64,000 nt of DNA from Prorocentrum cordatum (Eukaryota > Sar > Dinophyceae > Prorocentrales > Prorocentraceae): assembly GCA_963575745.1 (NCBI GenBank), contig CAUYUJ010014259.1, positions 107,501 through 171,500 on the forward strand. Direction: 5' to 3'. Below are positions 52,501 to 62,390 of the stretch, in pieces (within the stretch, counting starts at the first letter, position 1; the number at the start of each line of letters is the position of its first letter). A program made the translations under genes and the position numbers. The notes under the pieces are model-generated. The model was not told the origin of the DNA and did no database searches. It worked only from the letters and a program-made list of their open reading frames with translations.

Positions 52501-54682
52501 CCAGGAGATTATGGGAAACTATGGGAAGTGGGGGGGAAGACAAAAACCTAGAAAATATGGGAAAATATTGGGAAATGTTGGGAAAATATGGGAAAAGATG
52601 GGGAACATATTAGTTTGTGTGCATTTCTTTGTGTGGCCTGGGGCCCCTTCCAGGTGCGCCGCCCCTGCGCGTGCGGGTGACCGACTTCGCCCCGGCCGCC
52701 GGCGCGGGCGGCGGCGGCGCCGCGTGGCGCCAGCTCATCGCGGGGAGGAGCGAGCTGCACGGGCTCGGAGGAAGGAGGGGGCCCCCCCCCATTGAGGAGG
52801 GGAAAAAACACACAGACACAGTTAATCGCCGATTCCCCAGAAAATATGGGAAAATATGGGAAGTGGGGGGTAACACAGAAACCCAGAAAATATTGGGAAA
52901 TATGGGGGATATTTTTATTTGTGTGTATTTATTTGTGTGTCCCGGCCCCCCCCAGGAGCGAAAGAAGGACGTACATGTACATGAATCCGCGCTGGTTTCG
53001 AGAGTCCGCATTGCGCGAATGTTCGTATCGCGCGGCAGGTCTCGCGGGTCAAGGGGGCCGTGTTCACGTACATAGCTGGGCGCGTACGTCCTTTGTGGGC
53101 TCCCTACCCCCCCCATGCCGCTGCCCCCGTCTCGTGCTTTTCCCCCTCGTCGGGCCTCCTCGGGGGCCCTCGTCGCCACGGCCGAATTCGCCTCCAGATC
53201 TTCGTCAGAGCGCACCCCGGCAGAGGCGTGTCGGCGGCGAGCGAGGGGGGGAAGCGAGAAGGAGGATGCCTTCTCGGAAGGCTCGGGAGTCCTCCAGTCT
53301 TCGGAAAAGTTTCGCAAGCCTTCCCCGAAGTCACAGAAGACTTCTCAGAAGGCGAGGGCTTCTCAGAAGTCCTGCCGCCTTCTGAGAAGGCCTTCTCCTT
53401 CTCACTTTCCCCCCCCTTGCTCGCAGCCGAGTCTGGGGTCCTTTTGGATCGGTGCCTTTTGGATCCCCCAACAAACATCAACGTTCGTGGTCCTTCGTTT
53501 TTTCTAGGATGTGCGCCAGGCCTCCCTTGGCGGCGCCTCCGGCGCCTCTCACCTCGGCGTCGGTCTCCCGGCGCCTCCGGCGCCGTCCCTGGCGCGTTGG
53601 GCGCACCAGGGAGGGGTGTCCAGCGCTCATCCAAGTAATCCGCGGCGGAGCTCGACGTGTTTATGGTTGTACAGCCTCTCGCTCCTCCATGATCTGTATC
53701 TCCGTTAGCCATGCGCTGGTAGACGCGGCGAGCATTGGCCAGTTCATGCTGGCGTGGAGTGCCGCGTTCTCTTCAGCGAAGGGAGGTGCCGGCGCGGACG
53801 GGATCGCCGACGCCACGGCCTCTTCGGGTGCCGCCGCGAGCACGGCAGCGCCAACGTACGAGCAGAGTTTTCTCCCGCCCTCCGTGGGTTTCGGGGAGCC
53901 ACCGCTTCCCTTTGAGGGCGTAGTGCCTGAGGTTTGGAACCGTGTCCACCGACCTTTTGTCATGCCGGCGATCAAGCCTTACGAGTGTTGGTTCAGCGTG
54001 TGGGTGCGTTCCACGGATGAGGTCGAGGCCATGAAGGAAAAGTTCAAGGCCACGTTGGCGGCATCGTCCCATTTTTCTACCAACGACGTGGTCGTGGACG
54101 AAGTGGCCGAGCTGCTGCAGGAAACGAACGCAACGCTACTGATGGATTGTCGTCCTGCGCTGAAGCAGCCCGGATTCTTCGGGTGTGCGTTGGTCGCATT
54201 GGACTTCGAGATTGACTCCACAGGGCCGGGGAAGATGGCTTCGGAGATTCGCAGCGTGCTCCAGGACCCCTCGATCCGCACGGAGGGCTTCGTCAAGTGG
54301 AAGTTGGGACGCGGCGTGGGCAAGAGTGGCGGCATCCTCGCGAACTCGTGGACGCGCGCGTTTGATTTGGATGGGATGTCGTTCGGTATTGCACCTGCTG
54401 ATGGGCCTGTCGCCGCGTCGCCTGGGCCTCGGTCGCCACAGCAGTCCCGCTGCGAGGGGGTGATGCTTGGCGAGCCCTTCTGCAAGTCGCGCGCGAGTGC
54501 CTTTGCGGCGATGGGTCTGAAGTACATGATCGCCTTGCCACATTCCACGCCAGGGGCTCGCCCGCATCCACCGATCCCGAGACGTGCTCCCGAGGCCCTC
54601 GCGGAGCTTCGGACGCGGACGAAGATCGGAGCGAGGGGGGCAGAAGCGGTTTTCTTTTGCACCATCCCTGGGTGCGTGAATA
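49557..54682 (+). CDS. BAHD-type acyltransferase gene, at least five exons
   Basis: The predicted enzyme transfers an acyl group from acyl-CoA to an alcohol or amine; the substrate cannot be told. Exon 1 (49557-49864) starts MTGTVSDK and has the family's N-terminal pattern, a beta strand then ALAKTLTRFPTASGRF (cf. tLs.fyplAGR). Exon 2 (50069 to at most ~50178) gives RPEKPQLLMVCNDAGVPF, the c-N-x-x-G-v-x-F strand. An exon ending at 52450 joins one starting at 52654 (GDGRGPLGAPPLRVRVTDF). The last exon, from about 53669, holds the catalytic SVSHALVDAAS (HxxxD), FSTNDVVVDEVAELL, MDCRPALKQPGFFG and, in place of the usual DFGWG, NSWTRAFDLDGMSFG. The 3' end is uncertain: the open frame runs into MITE-Q at 54683. 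Intron 1 is GC-AG, and the 52451-52653 intron is GT-AG. Other exon edges are not fixed. Protein compartment is unknown; no signal peptide seen. Confidence 0.7.
49867..50065 (+). mobile_element. MITE-G copy e, acting as intron 1 (introner)
   Basis: A complete 199-bp MITE-G with ends TCGGGCCGGGCGAAAGGGGG and TTTCGCCCGACCCGA. It is flanked by AAGGC at 49862-49866 and 50066-50070. Splicing AAG/GC at the left to AAG/ at the right removes 49865-50068 (204 bp, GC-AG). This restores the uninterrupted exon sequence and the reading frame (SDAR then PEKPQLLMV). Both splice dinucleotides come from the target duplication. The C/T-rich right part of the element supplies a polypyrimidine tract. Confidence 0.88.
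50180..50356. mobile_element. TA-flanked MITE (AA) copy 2, intronic
   Basis: CAGTCGGGGCCCTGAAG and CAACGCCCCTACTG ends, flanked by TA at 50178-50179 and 50357-50358. It interrupts the sequence just after exon 2. Confidence 0.83.
50409..50547. mobile_element. MITE-O copy 2, intronic
   Basis: AGTCGGGCATGTCCCTCTAC and GCCAGTAGGGAGGCGACCT ends with an AT-rich middle. Diverged from copy 1; no clear target duplication. Confidence 0.7.
50548..50655. mobile_element. MITE-P copy 4, partial, intronic
   Basis: Retains GGGGCGCGCAGCGCGCCAGG, GGAGGCGCCACC and GGCGCCGATCC of the palindromic core; the outer arms are poor. Confidence 0.62.
50725..52092 (+). repeat. Diverged direct duplication R, intronic
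   Basis: Blocks 50725-50875 and 51385-51560 align in order with 51765-52090. Shared words include TACCGAAGC, GGAGGCGAYACTC, TTCGACACTGCTTCG and CTACTTCAAGCGCCTYCCTA-like text. About 500 bp at 50876-51384 is present only in the first copy. No gene was recognised in it. Confidence 0.6.
51606..51745. mobile_element. MITE-N copy 3, diverged, intronic
   Basis: CCCCGAACCACCCCAACCCG at the left and CCCAACCCGAAATTCGGGCC at the right. A further N fragment is at 52310-52343. Confidence 0.6.
52093..52270 (+). mobile_element. MITE-Q copy 2, intronic
   Basis: CCAGATTTCGTAATAAAGGG at the left, CCCTTTGATTTCGAAATCTG at the right, and CATTTCGGGGGGGGTCTC and TCTGAAATGGCTTGTCTTGG inside. Confidence 0.87.
52455..52652 (+). 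mobile_element. IE copy 5, acting as a GT-AG intron (introner)
   Basis: The element is flanked by GGTGC at 52450-52454 and 52653-52657. Splicing G/GT at the left and CAG/GT at the right removes 52451-52653 (203 bp). It leaves CTCGGTGCGCC, exactly the pre-insertion sequence, and keeps the frame (GDGRGPLG then APPLRVRVTDF). The 5' GT is from the duplication. The 3' AG is formed by the element's final A and the duplication's first G. The T-rich tract near the right end is the polypyrimidine tract. Confidence 0.87.
52787..52960 (+). mobile_element. IE element copy 6, intronic
   Basis: GAGGAGGGGAAAAAACACAC at the left, TTTATTTGTGTGTATTTATT then CCCGGCCCCCCCCAG at the right. It lies between the exon at 52654 and the last exon. 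No exact target duplication; its right end abuts MITE-V. Confidence 0.85.
52961..53102. mobile_element. MITE-V copy 2, intronic
   Basis: GAAGGACGTACATGTACATG at the left and CGCGTACGTCCTTTGTGGGC at the right. Close to 31969-32132. Confidence 0.82.
53231..53431. mobile_element. MITE-U copy, intronic
   Basis: TCGGCGGCGAGCGAGGGGGG at the left, CCTTGCTCGCAGCCGA at the right, with inner GAGAAGGCCTTCTCCTTCTC. Open frames across it are shadows. Confidence 0.82.
53510..53650. mobile_element. MITE-P-like copy 5, intronic
   Basis: GGCGGCGCCTCCGGCGCC and GGCGCGTTGGGCGCACCAG palindromes, with CCAGCGCTCATCCAAGTAAT at the right. Degenerate relative to copies 1 and 3. Confidence 0.55.
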
Positions 54683-54859
54683 CTCCAGATTTCGTAATAA
54701 AGAGAGGGGGGTCTCATTTCGAGGGGGGTCTCTTCCAGGCTATCTTGGAGGGCCTGGGGGGTCTGGGGACGATGTTTGGGAGGGTTCTCCCACGGGGGAG
54801 GTCTGAAATGCCTTGTCTTGGAGGGTCCAGACCCCCTCCCTTCTCTTACGACATCTGGG
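54683..54859 (+). mobile_element. MITE-Q copy 3 at the 3' side of the acyltransferase gene
   Basis: CTCCAGATTTCGTAATAAAG at the left and ACGACATCTGGG at the right. The acyltransferase open frame passes straight into it and on to 55077. This may be an intron start, a replaced C terminus or read-through of non-coding sequence. Confidence 0.85.
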
Positions 54860-55027
54860 GTACATCTTGGGAACCCGTGGCCCAGATTCTGCTTTTTCGT
54901 TGTCTGCGGTTGTTGTCGCCGTCTTCCCCCCGCGATCCCTCGCGCGAGCCACCCCGCGACCCACCTCGCGCCTGTTGCCCCCTTCACTCGTCCGTATCTG
55001 CAGCTGCGGGGTGCTGCGTACACCAGG

Positions 55028-55185
55028 GGGGGAGCACGCCGACACAGGTAATCGGCGACCCCCGAGAAAAGATGTGAAGCTACGGGAATGAAAAGGGAAG
55101 ACGACCCCCCCGAAAACATCGCAACATGTGGGGGATCCTGGGATTCAGTGTGTCTGCTCAGTTGTGTGCCCGGGGGGCCCTTTCG
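55028..55185 (+). mobile_element. IE element copy 7, diverged
   Basis: GGGGGGAGCACGCCGACACA at the left and GCCCGGGGGGCCCTTT at the right. Flanks CGTACACC and CGTATACC match at 7 of 8 positions, a likely decayed target duplication. Confidence 0.62.
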
Positions 55186-55204
55186 TATACCCTCCAGGCC
55201 CCGG

Positions 55205-55325
55205 GGGGGGGGGGCGGGAGAGGGCGTCCACACCCAGCGCCGCGAGATCCCCGGGGGGCACTGTGGGGCGGGAGAGGGCATCCACAGCCAGCGCCGCGAG
55301 GTCCCCGGGGGGGGCACTGTCCCCG
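55205..55325. repeat. ~56-bp direct duplication
   Basis: GGGCGGGAGAGGGCRTCCAC then ARCCAGCGCCGCGAGRTCCCC occurs twice (55213 and 55267). Confidence 0.82.
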
Positions 55326-55352
55326 ACTCCCTGTGGACGTGGGCGGAAAAGA

Positions 55353-55535
55353 GGGGGGTGATGACTAGGGAGGGTGGATATCCTGGCGGTGGCCATGATA
55401 TTCCCCCAGATTTCATGGCGCCTCTTCTCGTTTCATGACGCCCCTGGCCCCCCCGCGGGGCCGCGCACGTGCCGCCGGTCATGATTTGCACCCCCCCCTC
55501 TTGGACCACCCCCCTCTTGGCCGCTCCCGAAGGGG
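55353..55535 (+). repeat. Dispersed repeat T, copy 2
   Basis: Aligned with 27876-28069, including GCACGTGCCGCCGGTCATGA and GCCGCTCCCGAAGGGG. Confidence 0.72.
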
Positions 55536-55861
55536 GATAACGGGGTTACGCGTGGAGGCCAAGGTGGGCCAGATCTAGCCTAGAACCCAGTTTACCAGCG
55601 GGTTGCACGTGCCCTGCGTAGCTTTCGCTAGGGGTGTGTGGATCCACTCGGCTCAGAGTGTGGAGCCCACTCTGCCCAGGTCTTTGCCGCTTGTAGCCCG
55701 CTTGCAATTCAGGGTGGACGCCCCCCTCTTTGCCGCCCCCGATGTGGACGTGGGCGCGTCCTTTGGCGTGGCCGCGTCGCGACCTCGGGCCCGCGGCCGG
55801 CGGCAACCCGGTGCCGGGCTGCGGCCAGCCTGGCGGCCTGGCGACCAAGGTGCGGCAGCCT

Positions 55862-56622
55862 CCTCACCTTCCTCCTCCTCCTCCTCCTCCTCCTCCTCCT
55901 CCTCCTCCTCCTCCTCCTCCTCCTCCTCCTCCTCCTCCTCCTCCTCCTCCCCCTCCTCCTCCCCCTCTCCCCCTCCCCCTCTCTCCCCCCCCTCCTCCTC
56001 CTCTACCTCCTCCTCCTCCTCCCTTCATCCTCCTACTCCTTCTCCTCTCCTTCCTCTCCTCCTCCTCCTCCTCATCCTCCTCCTCCTCCGCTCTCATCCT
56101 CCTCCTCCTTCTCCCCCCCTCCCCTCCCCCTCCTCCCCCTCCCCTCCTCCTCCTCCTCCTCTCCTCTCTCCTCCTCTCCTCCTCCTCCTCCTCCTCCGTC
56201 TCCTCCTCCTCCCCTCCTCCTCCTCCTCCTCCTCCCTCCTCCTCCTCTCCTCCTCCTTCCTCCTCCTCCTTCTCCTCCTCCTCCTCCTCCTTACTCCCCT
56301 CCTCATCCTCCTCTCCTCCTCCTCCTCCTCCTCCCCCCCTCCCCCTCCCCCTCCTCCCCCTCCTCCCTCATACCTCCTCCTCCTCCTCCTCCTCCTCCTC
56401 CTCCTCCTCCTCCTCCTCTCCTCCCCTCACTGATCACACCGACCTCATCCTCCTCCTCCTCCTCCTCCTCCTCCTCCTCCTCCTCCTCCTCCTCCTCCCC
56501 TCCTCCTCCCAACTCATCCTCCTCCTACTCCTCCTCCTTCCCTCCTCTCATCCTCACTACTCCCCCTCCTCCTCCTCCTCCTCCTCCTCCTCCTCCTCCT
56601 CCTCCTCCTCCTCCTCCTCCTG
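55862..56622. repeat. Long CCT-rich tract
   Basis: About 760 bp of CTC repeats with CCCCTCC variants. Leu/Ser/Pro frames on the plus strand and Glu/Gly/Arg frames on the minus strand are shadows. Confidence 0.96.
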
Positions 56623-57555
56623 ACCTGCGCAGGATGTAGGTCCACCAAGGAATGTCTTGAGAACCGCGTGAGGGTTTGCACGCCATGGTCTTACAATGCT
56701 TCTGCCCGGGTCAGTGTTTGGTGTCGTGAATCCGCTTCTCATGCTCGAGGAGAATGGCTTTCTGCTGTCTGAATTTGTCTCAACTCTGTGAACGTTCCGT
56801 GGTAGGCCTACATGAGTGCGGGGTCGGTCGTTCCCTGCCCAACAAGGTATGTCTGTTCTCGCCCCTGGCGCCGGTGGAACATGTGAGCGGCCTGCTGGCG
56901 TCTGTGAGGCTTTGAGGACTGGGCCAAGGATGCGCCTGACGCATCGACATGCGTCCGAGGCAGGGATTCGTCCATGCCCATCGCCTGGGGATCGGTCTTC
57001 GAGGACGTAGGCAGGCGGTGGATCTGGAGAAATCCCTGCCTCGCAGTGAGCACCGCATGGCTGGCATCAACCAGCTCACGTGTGTGTTGCCGCAGCGGCC
57101 TGGCACCAAGCCGCGGCCGGAGGCAGCCGAGGGGGGGCATTGCGGGGCCTCACTGGGCACAGCCGGGCGCGAGAGCAAAGAGCGCGGACGGGGGGCGCAG
57201 AGGAGCGGCGCGGAGCATGACGTGTTTTGTCGTGCGTGTGTGCCGGGGCACGGGCCTGCCGGGCAGTGAGAGGGCGTGGCAGGCGGCCATGGGCGTGGGC
57301 TGGAAGCGCTGAGCTCAGGGAGCCAAGGCACCAGGGTCTGCGTGTGCAACACAGGCGAAGGGCGGTGCGAAGGCAAGGTCCGAAGCCAGTTCACACACCC
57401 AGAGTGCAAGAGCTCACTATTGAGGGTCCACGCTGGCAGGCATTTGTCGGTTCCGCCCCTCATTTGCTCCTTCCTCCCTCTTCCTCCTTTAGGGCCTCTG
57501 CGGGGCCACAGAGGACAAGAAACTCTAGAAGCAACTCGATGCTCGATCATCGGTG
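56623..57555. other. No gene assigned
   Basis: Unique, mixed-composition sequence. Open frames on both strands (56780-57550 minus; 56974-57312 and 57276-57791 plus) overlap each other and show no domain. Confidence 0.4.
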
Positions 57556-58321
57556 CTCCCTCCTCCTCCTCCTCCTCCTCCTCCTCCTCCTCCTCCTCCT
57601 CCTCGATCTCGTTTCGTTTCGCGCCTCCGAAGCTTCTCCACGGGCCGCATCGAGAAGGGGCGTGTGGGGGGGGAACCAGCCATCACCAACCGCTCGGCTA
57701 TCAGGGATTTGAGCGTCGCTGGCTCACTTTGCGATTGCGCCCCTCGCGGTGGTTCAGAAAGGTCATCCCCAACAGTCACGCCCCGATTTGAGCTCTCTCC
57801 CTCTGACCTGCTCTGACCTCCTCCTTCCTCCTCCTCGCACTCTGGCGGGCCTGTCCAGAAGACTTCGGCTGTGAGGGCCGATCTTAGTGCACTGCCAGCG
57901 TAGTTAGCCCGTACTAGTAGCACCTATAGCCGCAGGCCACTTCTTGCCCCCCATCCCCGACTCCCCCCGCAACAAAACAACAGCTCAGAAAAGCCTCCCC
58001 CCCGATCCTACATCCCCGAGTTGGGCCCCGCACGTTATATCCAATCGAGAGTCCACATCATCGGGGGCTGGGGTCACCACACTCCCAGTTATACAGGCTT
58101 CGTCCGTTCCTCGACCCCTTTCGATTCGATCGATTCGATATCGATGTCTCCCTGTCGATCCGATGCGGCCCGATGCTTACATGGCGCTGATGTGCATCCC
58201 TGGTGCACCCCGGTCCGATTCGACTCCGACTACCTGCCGACGCGGCCCGACCCGACGCGCGCTCAGACCCGATCTGATTCCTCGATGCTGAGACGACCGA
58301 TCTCCCCCAACCCCAGGGGCG
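57556..58321. other. CCT tract then unassigned sequence
   Basis: Pure CCT at 57556-57604. The remainder includes an ATTCGATCGATTCGATATCG zone near 58124-58145 and no supported gene. Confidence 0.5.
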
Positions 58322-58380
58322 GCGGGGGAGGAGGAGGAGGAGGAGGAGGAGGAGGAGGAGGAGGAGCAGGAGGAGGAGCA
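58322..58380. repeat. GGA tract
   Basis: Pure GGA with one GCA variant. Confidence 0.9.
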
Positions 58381-58510
58381 GTTCTTCCCTGGACGCTCCA
58401 GTTGCGCCCTCTCCCGGCGGGCCCCCTGGGGGGCCTCTTATGGGAGGGAGACCTCCGTGGAGCCCCCGAACACGACGCACCCCGAAGCATGCGCGCCCGG
58501 GCCGGTGGTC

Positions 58511-58670
58511 ACCACCCACCAAACCACCCCAACCCAACCCGAAGGCTCAGATTTACCCTCGATTTCCAGTGGGGGGGGTCGGGAAACATCGAAAAAACGC
58601 ATGTGGAACCCTTACCCCTCCCAACCCGAAATTCGGGTCTTCGGGTTGGGTTGGGGTGGTCTGGTAGGTA
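58511..58670. mobile_element. MITE-N copy 2
   Basis: Nearly identical to 33652-33809, including the GGTCTTCGGGTTGGGTTGGG right arm. Confidence 0.88.
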
Positions 58671-58689
58671 GTCAGGTGGTCGGGGAGCC

Positions 58690-59035
58690 CTCGCGCGCGG
58701 CTCGGATCCAGACCCTCTCGAGTCATGAAACAATCACGACGGAAGGTCCACTACGACGTCGTTTGATTTCGCTTTGGATAGCGCGCTGGAGGAGGAGAGG
58801 CCTGGGAGGGGGAGAGCGGAGATGGCGGAGACGACGAGTCGAACGGAGAAGCCCCTCACACACGCCGACAGGGTCGGCGGATTTTTGGCTTCCGGGGCCC
58901 TTACCAGGCCTCGGGGCTGTCCAACACGACTCAGGCTGAAAAGCGGTCCTGGGGAATGTGGGTCCGGCCAGACCTCCTCTGGGGCTCGCGTCATGACAAA
59001 TCATAACGTCGAGGGTCTGGGTCGCGCGCGGCTCG
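58690..59035. mobile_element. Inverted-repeat element with TCATGA...TCACGAC ends
   Basis: The left CGGCTCGGATCCAGACCCTC then GAGTCATGAAACAATCACGA pairs with the right GTCATGACAAATCATAACGT then CGAGGGTCTGGGTCGCGCGC. Related ends occur at 62160-62200 and 63690-63735. Confidence 0.66.
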
Positions 59036-59533
59036 GAGCTTTCCCCCCCCCAAGCGGTGTGGCGGCCACACCGCGCGGTGGGGAGACTCGGGGGAGGACC
59101 AGCTTACGAGCGCGGCGCCCATCCCCCATGTGTATCGGGGCCAAGGCGGGAGGATCGAAGGGTCGAGGATCGAGAGTCCATGCCCCTTATATAGCAAGTG
59201 GCGCCGTCCACATCGTTCGCGTCACCAGGGCTCTGCGGTCGTGGCCAACACGGGGTCACACAGCCCCGTTGGGGTTACGGGACCAACACGGTCCCTTCAG
59301 GTTTCGCGTCAACGCGGTACGATGCCTAGTTTTTCTTTTCTGAGGGCTGGAGACGCGATGCACCGTACCACGCTTGGGTCGAAGATCGACGACGCCTCAG
59401 GAGAGGCCAACGCGGTACGGTGCACACAGGTCGTCCGCGGAAAGATACCGATGCCACTGCTCATCCTGGAGATCTCCCGTCGCCACGGCTGGATTCTCCT
59501 CTACGTCCTGCTCCGAACGCACCCCGGGAGAGG
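59036..59533. other. No gene recognised
   Basis: Short overlapping frames, no domain. ACGGGGTCACACAGCCCCGT at 59251 is a small hairpin. Confidence 0.4.
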
Positions 59534-59756
59534 TCCAGGGAGGAGGAGGAGGAGAACAGGAGAAGAGGAGAACAGGAGAACAGGAGAACAGGAGAAGAGG
59601 AAGGGGTAGAGGGAGGAGAGGGAGGAGAAGGAGGAGGAGGAGGAGGAGGAGGAGGAGGAGGAGGAGGAGAAGAAGAAGAAAATGGGGTATGGGGGAGAAG
59701 TGGGAGGAGGAGGAGGAGGAGGAGGAGGAGGAGGAGGAGGAGGAGGAGGAGGCGGA
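59534..59756. repeat. GGA-rich tract
   Basis: GAGGAG with AACAGGAGA variants. Confidence 0.93.
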
Positions 59757-59932
59757 GGAGAATCAGGAGGAGGCCTTCCCCACCTTCGGGGTGGCCGCAC
59801 GGGTTTGGGGACCCGGGGCGCCCTCCGAGGACATCTCGTGGCGCGCTGGGGCCTCCGAGGTCCCAGCGGCCCGTGCCGCGACGGGCCGTGCGGTGAGGCC
59901 TCTGGCGGCTCCGAGGCCACCGCGCCGTCTTC

Positions 59933-60100
59933 GGCCACGCGCAGAGAGGGGTAGGGGAAGGGGGGCGGCCTCTTAGAAGCACCCAGGCCTCTTCGAAGGC
60001 ACGGGCCGTGTCTGTAGATGTAGGGCCGGCGCCTTCTAAGCAGCGGCGTCCTTCCAAGACGCCTTACCCCCCTCCCCCCTATACCCCCCTCGTGCGCGCC
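59933..60100. mobile_element. MITE-S copy 1
   Basis: Terminal repeats GGCCACGCGCAGAGAGGGGT at the left and CCCCTCGTGCGCGCC at the right. Inside are CTCTTAGAAGCACCC and GCCTTCTAAGCAGC arms around GTCTGTAGATGTAGGGCC. Confidence 0.78.
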
Positions 60101-60507
60101 GCCACGGAAGCTCCGAGGTCACCGCGCCGTCTGTCGCCGCATCGTTTCTGGGTGATGCCAGCAGTGCCCTTCGCCCAAGGGGGCCCCCAGGATCTCCAAG
60201 GAGGCCCCCACGGCCTCCAGAGAAGCCCTCACGAGCGAGGCCCAGGGGGGCCCATGGGGTCAGGATCTGCCGCGCTCGTCAGCTGGCACCGCGCTGCCCT
60301 TACTTTGTTGCCGCCTAGCGGGCAGGATTTGTCCGCCCCAGCCGTCGCCAGCAGTATGCAGCGGATCCAGAGTTTGCCACCTGCTCTCCGATCTCCTCCC
60401 CCCTCCTCAGCTCCCCTCTCTCTCCCCCCTCCCCTCCGTCCTTTGCCGGGTTAAGAGCACTGGGGCCCATTTGGCGCCAAGATGGAGCGAAGAGTTGAGG
60501 GTGCTTG
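60101..60507. other. No gene recognised
   Basis: Includes CCCAAGGGGGCCCCCAGGAT-type short repeats at 60170-60240. Confidence 0.4.
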
Positions 60508-60598
60508 GGCGCGAGGGGAGGAGGAGGAGGAGGAGGAGGAGGAGGAGGAGGAGGAGGAGGAGGAGGAGGAGGAGGAGGAGGAGTAGGAGGAGTAGGAG
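60508..60598. repeat. GGA tract
   Basis: Pure GGA passing into GGAGTA variants. Confidence 0.94.
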
Positions 60599-60719
60599 GA
60601 CCCATTTGGCCTTCCCCTGCCCCCCCTCGGGCGCGCGCGAGGCCCCCCGACGAGCCCGCGCGCCCCCCGAACGGGGACCGGCACGGACAGCCCAGGCCGG
60701 CCGACGCGCGCGTCTCTTC

Positions 60720-60890
60720 TCAGGAGGGGAAAAAACACACACAGACACAATTAATCGTCGACTCCCAGGAAGATATGGGAAAATATGGGAAGTGGAGGGG
60801 AAGACAAAAACCCAGAAAATATGGTAAAGTATGGGGCATCTTTTTATTTGTGTGTATTTATTTGTGTGTTTGTGGGCCCCTTTATCCTCG
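60720..60890 (+). mobile_element. IE element copy 8
   Basis: CAGGAGGGGAAAAAACACAC at the left, TTTATTTGTGTGTATTTATT then TGTGGGCCCCTTTA at the right. No exact flanking duplication found. Confidence 0.87.
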
Positions 60891-61019
60891 CGCGCGCGTG
60901 GGGCATCGTTCGCCGCTTTTGCCCCTCGCGCGGGAGGCCTCGCGGAGCTGGCGGGGCCTCTCGTGCTCAGAGGGGAGCGAGGTCTTCCGCGAACGTCTGG
61001 TCCGAACGCATTCGTGAGA

Positions 61020-61677
61020 GGAGGAGGAGGAGGAGGAGGAGGAGGAGGAGGAGGAAAAGGTAGTTGCCGATGCCGCTGCTTGTCCCTCGCTTCCGTTTTT
61101 GGGGGCCTCCAAGGAGGCCCTCGTCGCCACGGCTGGACTCGTGTCGAACATCTGCTCATGACGCACCCTTGGAGAGGCACGGGGAGCAGCTGTATCGGCA
61201 TCCGTTTGCTCCCCAGGTGCAGTCAGAGGGGGTCGCCTGGGGATCCCTCCTCCATTCTGAGCAAGCCTCCGCGGACATGGAGGGCATCGCCAACCCCTGC
61301 CCCAACAACAAAGTAACATCCATGGGCGCAGCGACGCCGACAGCCGCCTGTCCTCCGGGGCGGCCTGCAGAGAGCGCGCGGCGATGGATGAAACGGCAGC
61401 GGTTGCAGCACTACTTCGGGGGAAGATTTATAACCACCGCCCCGCGCGCGCGCGTACCTTGTGTCAGATCAGCTGTTGTTCGACGGGGTGGTGTGCAAGA
61501 ATTGCGTCCCCAGGAGATTTGTACACAACCCCCTTTCCACCGTCTCGTGCCAGATCCGCTTGTTTGTGGGGGGTGATGTACAAGAGTCGCGTTTCCACAA
61601 ATACCGTACCGCTGCCGCCAATGCTGATGCTGTCAGAACCTGCTCCTTTGGGGGCCAGGGTCTGCACATGAGCGTCT
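61020..61677. other. GGA tract then unassigned sequence
   Basis: GGA run at 61020-61058. At 61458-61600 a ~50-bp imperfect direct repeat, GTGYCAGATCMGCTTGTT-like, occurs twice. No domain in any frame. Confidence 0.45.
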
Positions 61678-61990
61678 TCGATCCCTCGTCCTCCTCCCCT
61701 CCTCCCTCCCTCTCCCTCCCTCCCTCCCTCGTCCCCTCCCCCTCTCCCTCCCTCCCTCCCCCTCCCTTCCTTTCTCCCTCCCCCCCTCCTCCCTCCCCGA
61801 CGGGCTCTCGTAGGGACGCCCCTCCTGGGGCGACAGACCGGCGCCTCGCCTCGCCTCGCCTCCCTTCTCCTCCTGATCCTCCTCCTCCTCCTCCTCCTCC
61901 TCCTCCTCCTCCTCCTCCTCATCCTCCTCCTCCTCCTCCTCCTCTTGCTCCTTCTTCTTCTCCTTCTCCTACTCCTCCTCCTCCTCCTGG
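61678..61990. repeat. CCT/CCCT-rich tract
   Basis: CCCTCC repeats followed by CTC repeats. Confidence 0.93.
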
Positions 61991-62390
61991 GCGCTGGACG
62001 CTGGTGGCATCGGATTTACTTGTGCTTCTCCAGCGGACGCCGACCGTGCCAGCCGTCGGATTGGGCTCATGCCTCAACGCCCTCGCCCTTGTGAGCTAGG
62101 AACGCCCCAGTCCTGGAGAGCCCGCTACTCTGGGACAACCTCCCTCCACCCTGGTACCCAGACCCCTCGCGTCGTGAACACATCACGACGGATGGTTCTT
62201 GACTGTTTTCGGCCTCCGCCGAGCCCCGGGATCGTCAAAACTAATCCAGGATAAAAAAAAAGCCCCGGGGAAGTGATCGAGATCTTTGCGGGTCGACGTC
62301 ACGAAAAAGTCACGACGCCAGTGTTCTCGGTTTGCGGACGGAGGCCTCGTGAGGAAGAGGGGGGTGGAGGAGGGAAGGTCGGCCACGCGC
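61991..62390. other. No gene; TCACGAC hairpin ends
   Basis: TCGTGAACACATCACGACGG at 62172 and ACGTCACGAAAAAGTCACGA at 62297 resemble the ends of the 58690-59035 element. Confidence 0.45.

Noticed and set aside
55603-56639. Open frames of about 280-330 codons rich in Ser, Leu and Pro
   Set aside because: Translation of the CCT tract; all three plus-strand frames are open.
56780-57550. Minus-strand frame of 256 codons
   Set aside because: Plus-strand frames of similar quality overlap it, composition is not distinctive, and no family was recognised.
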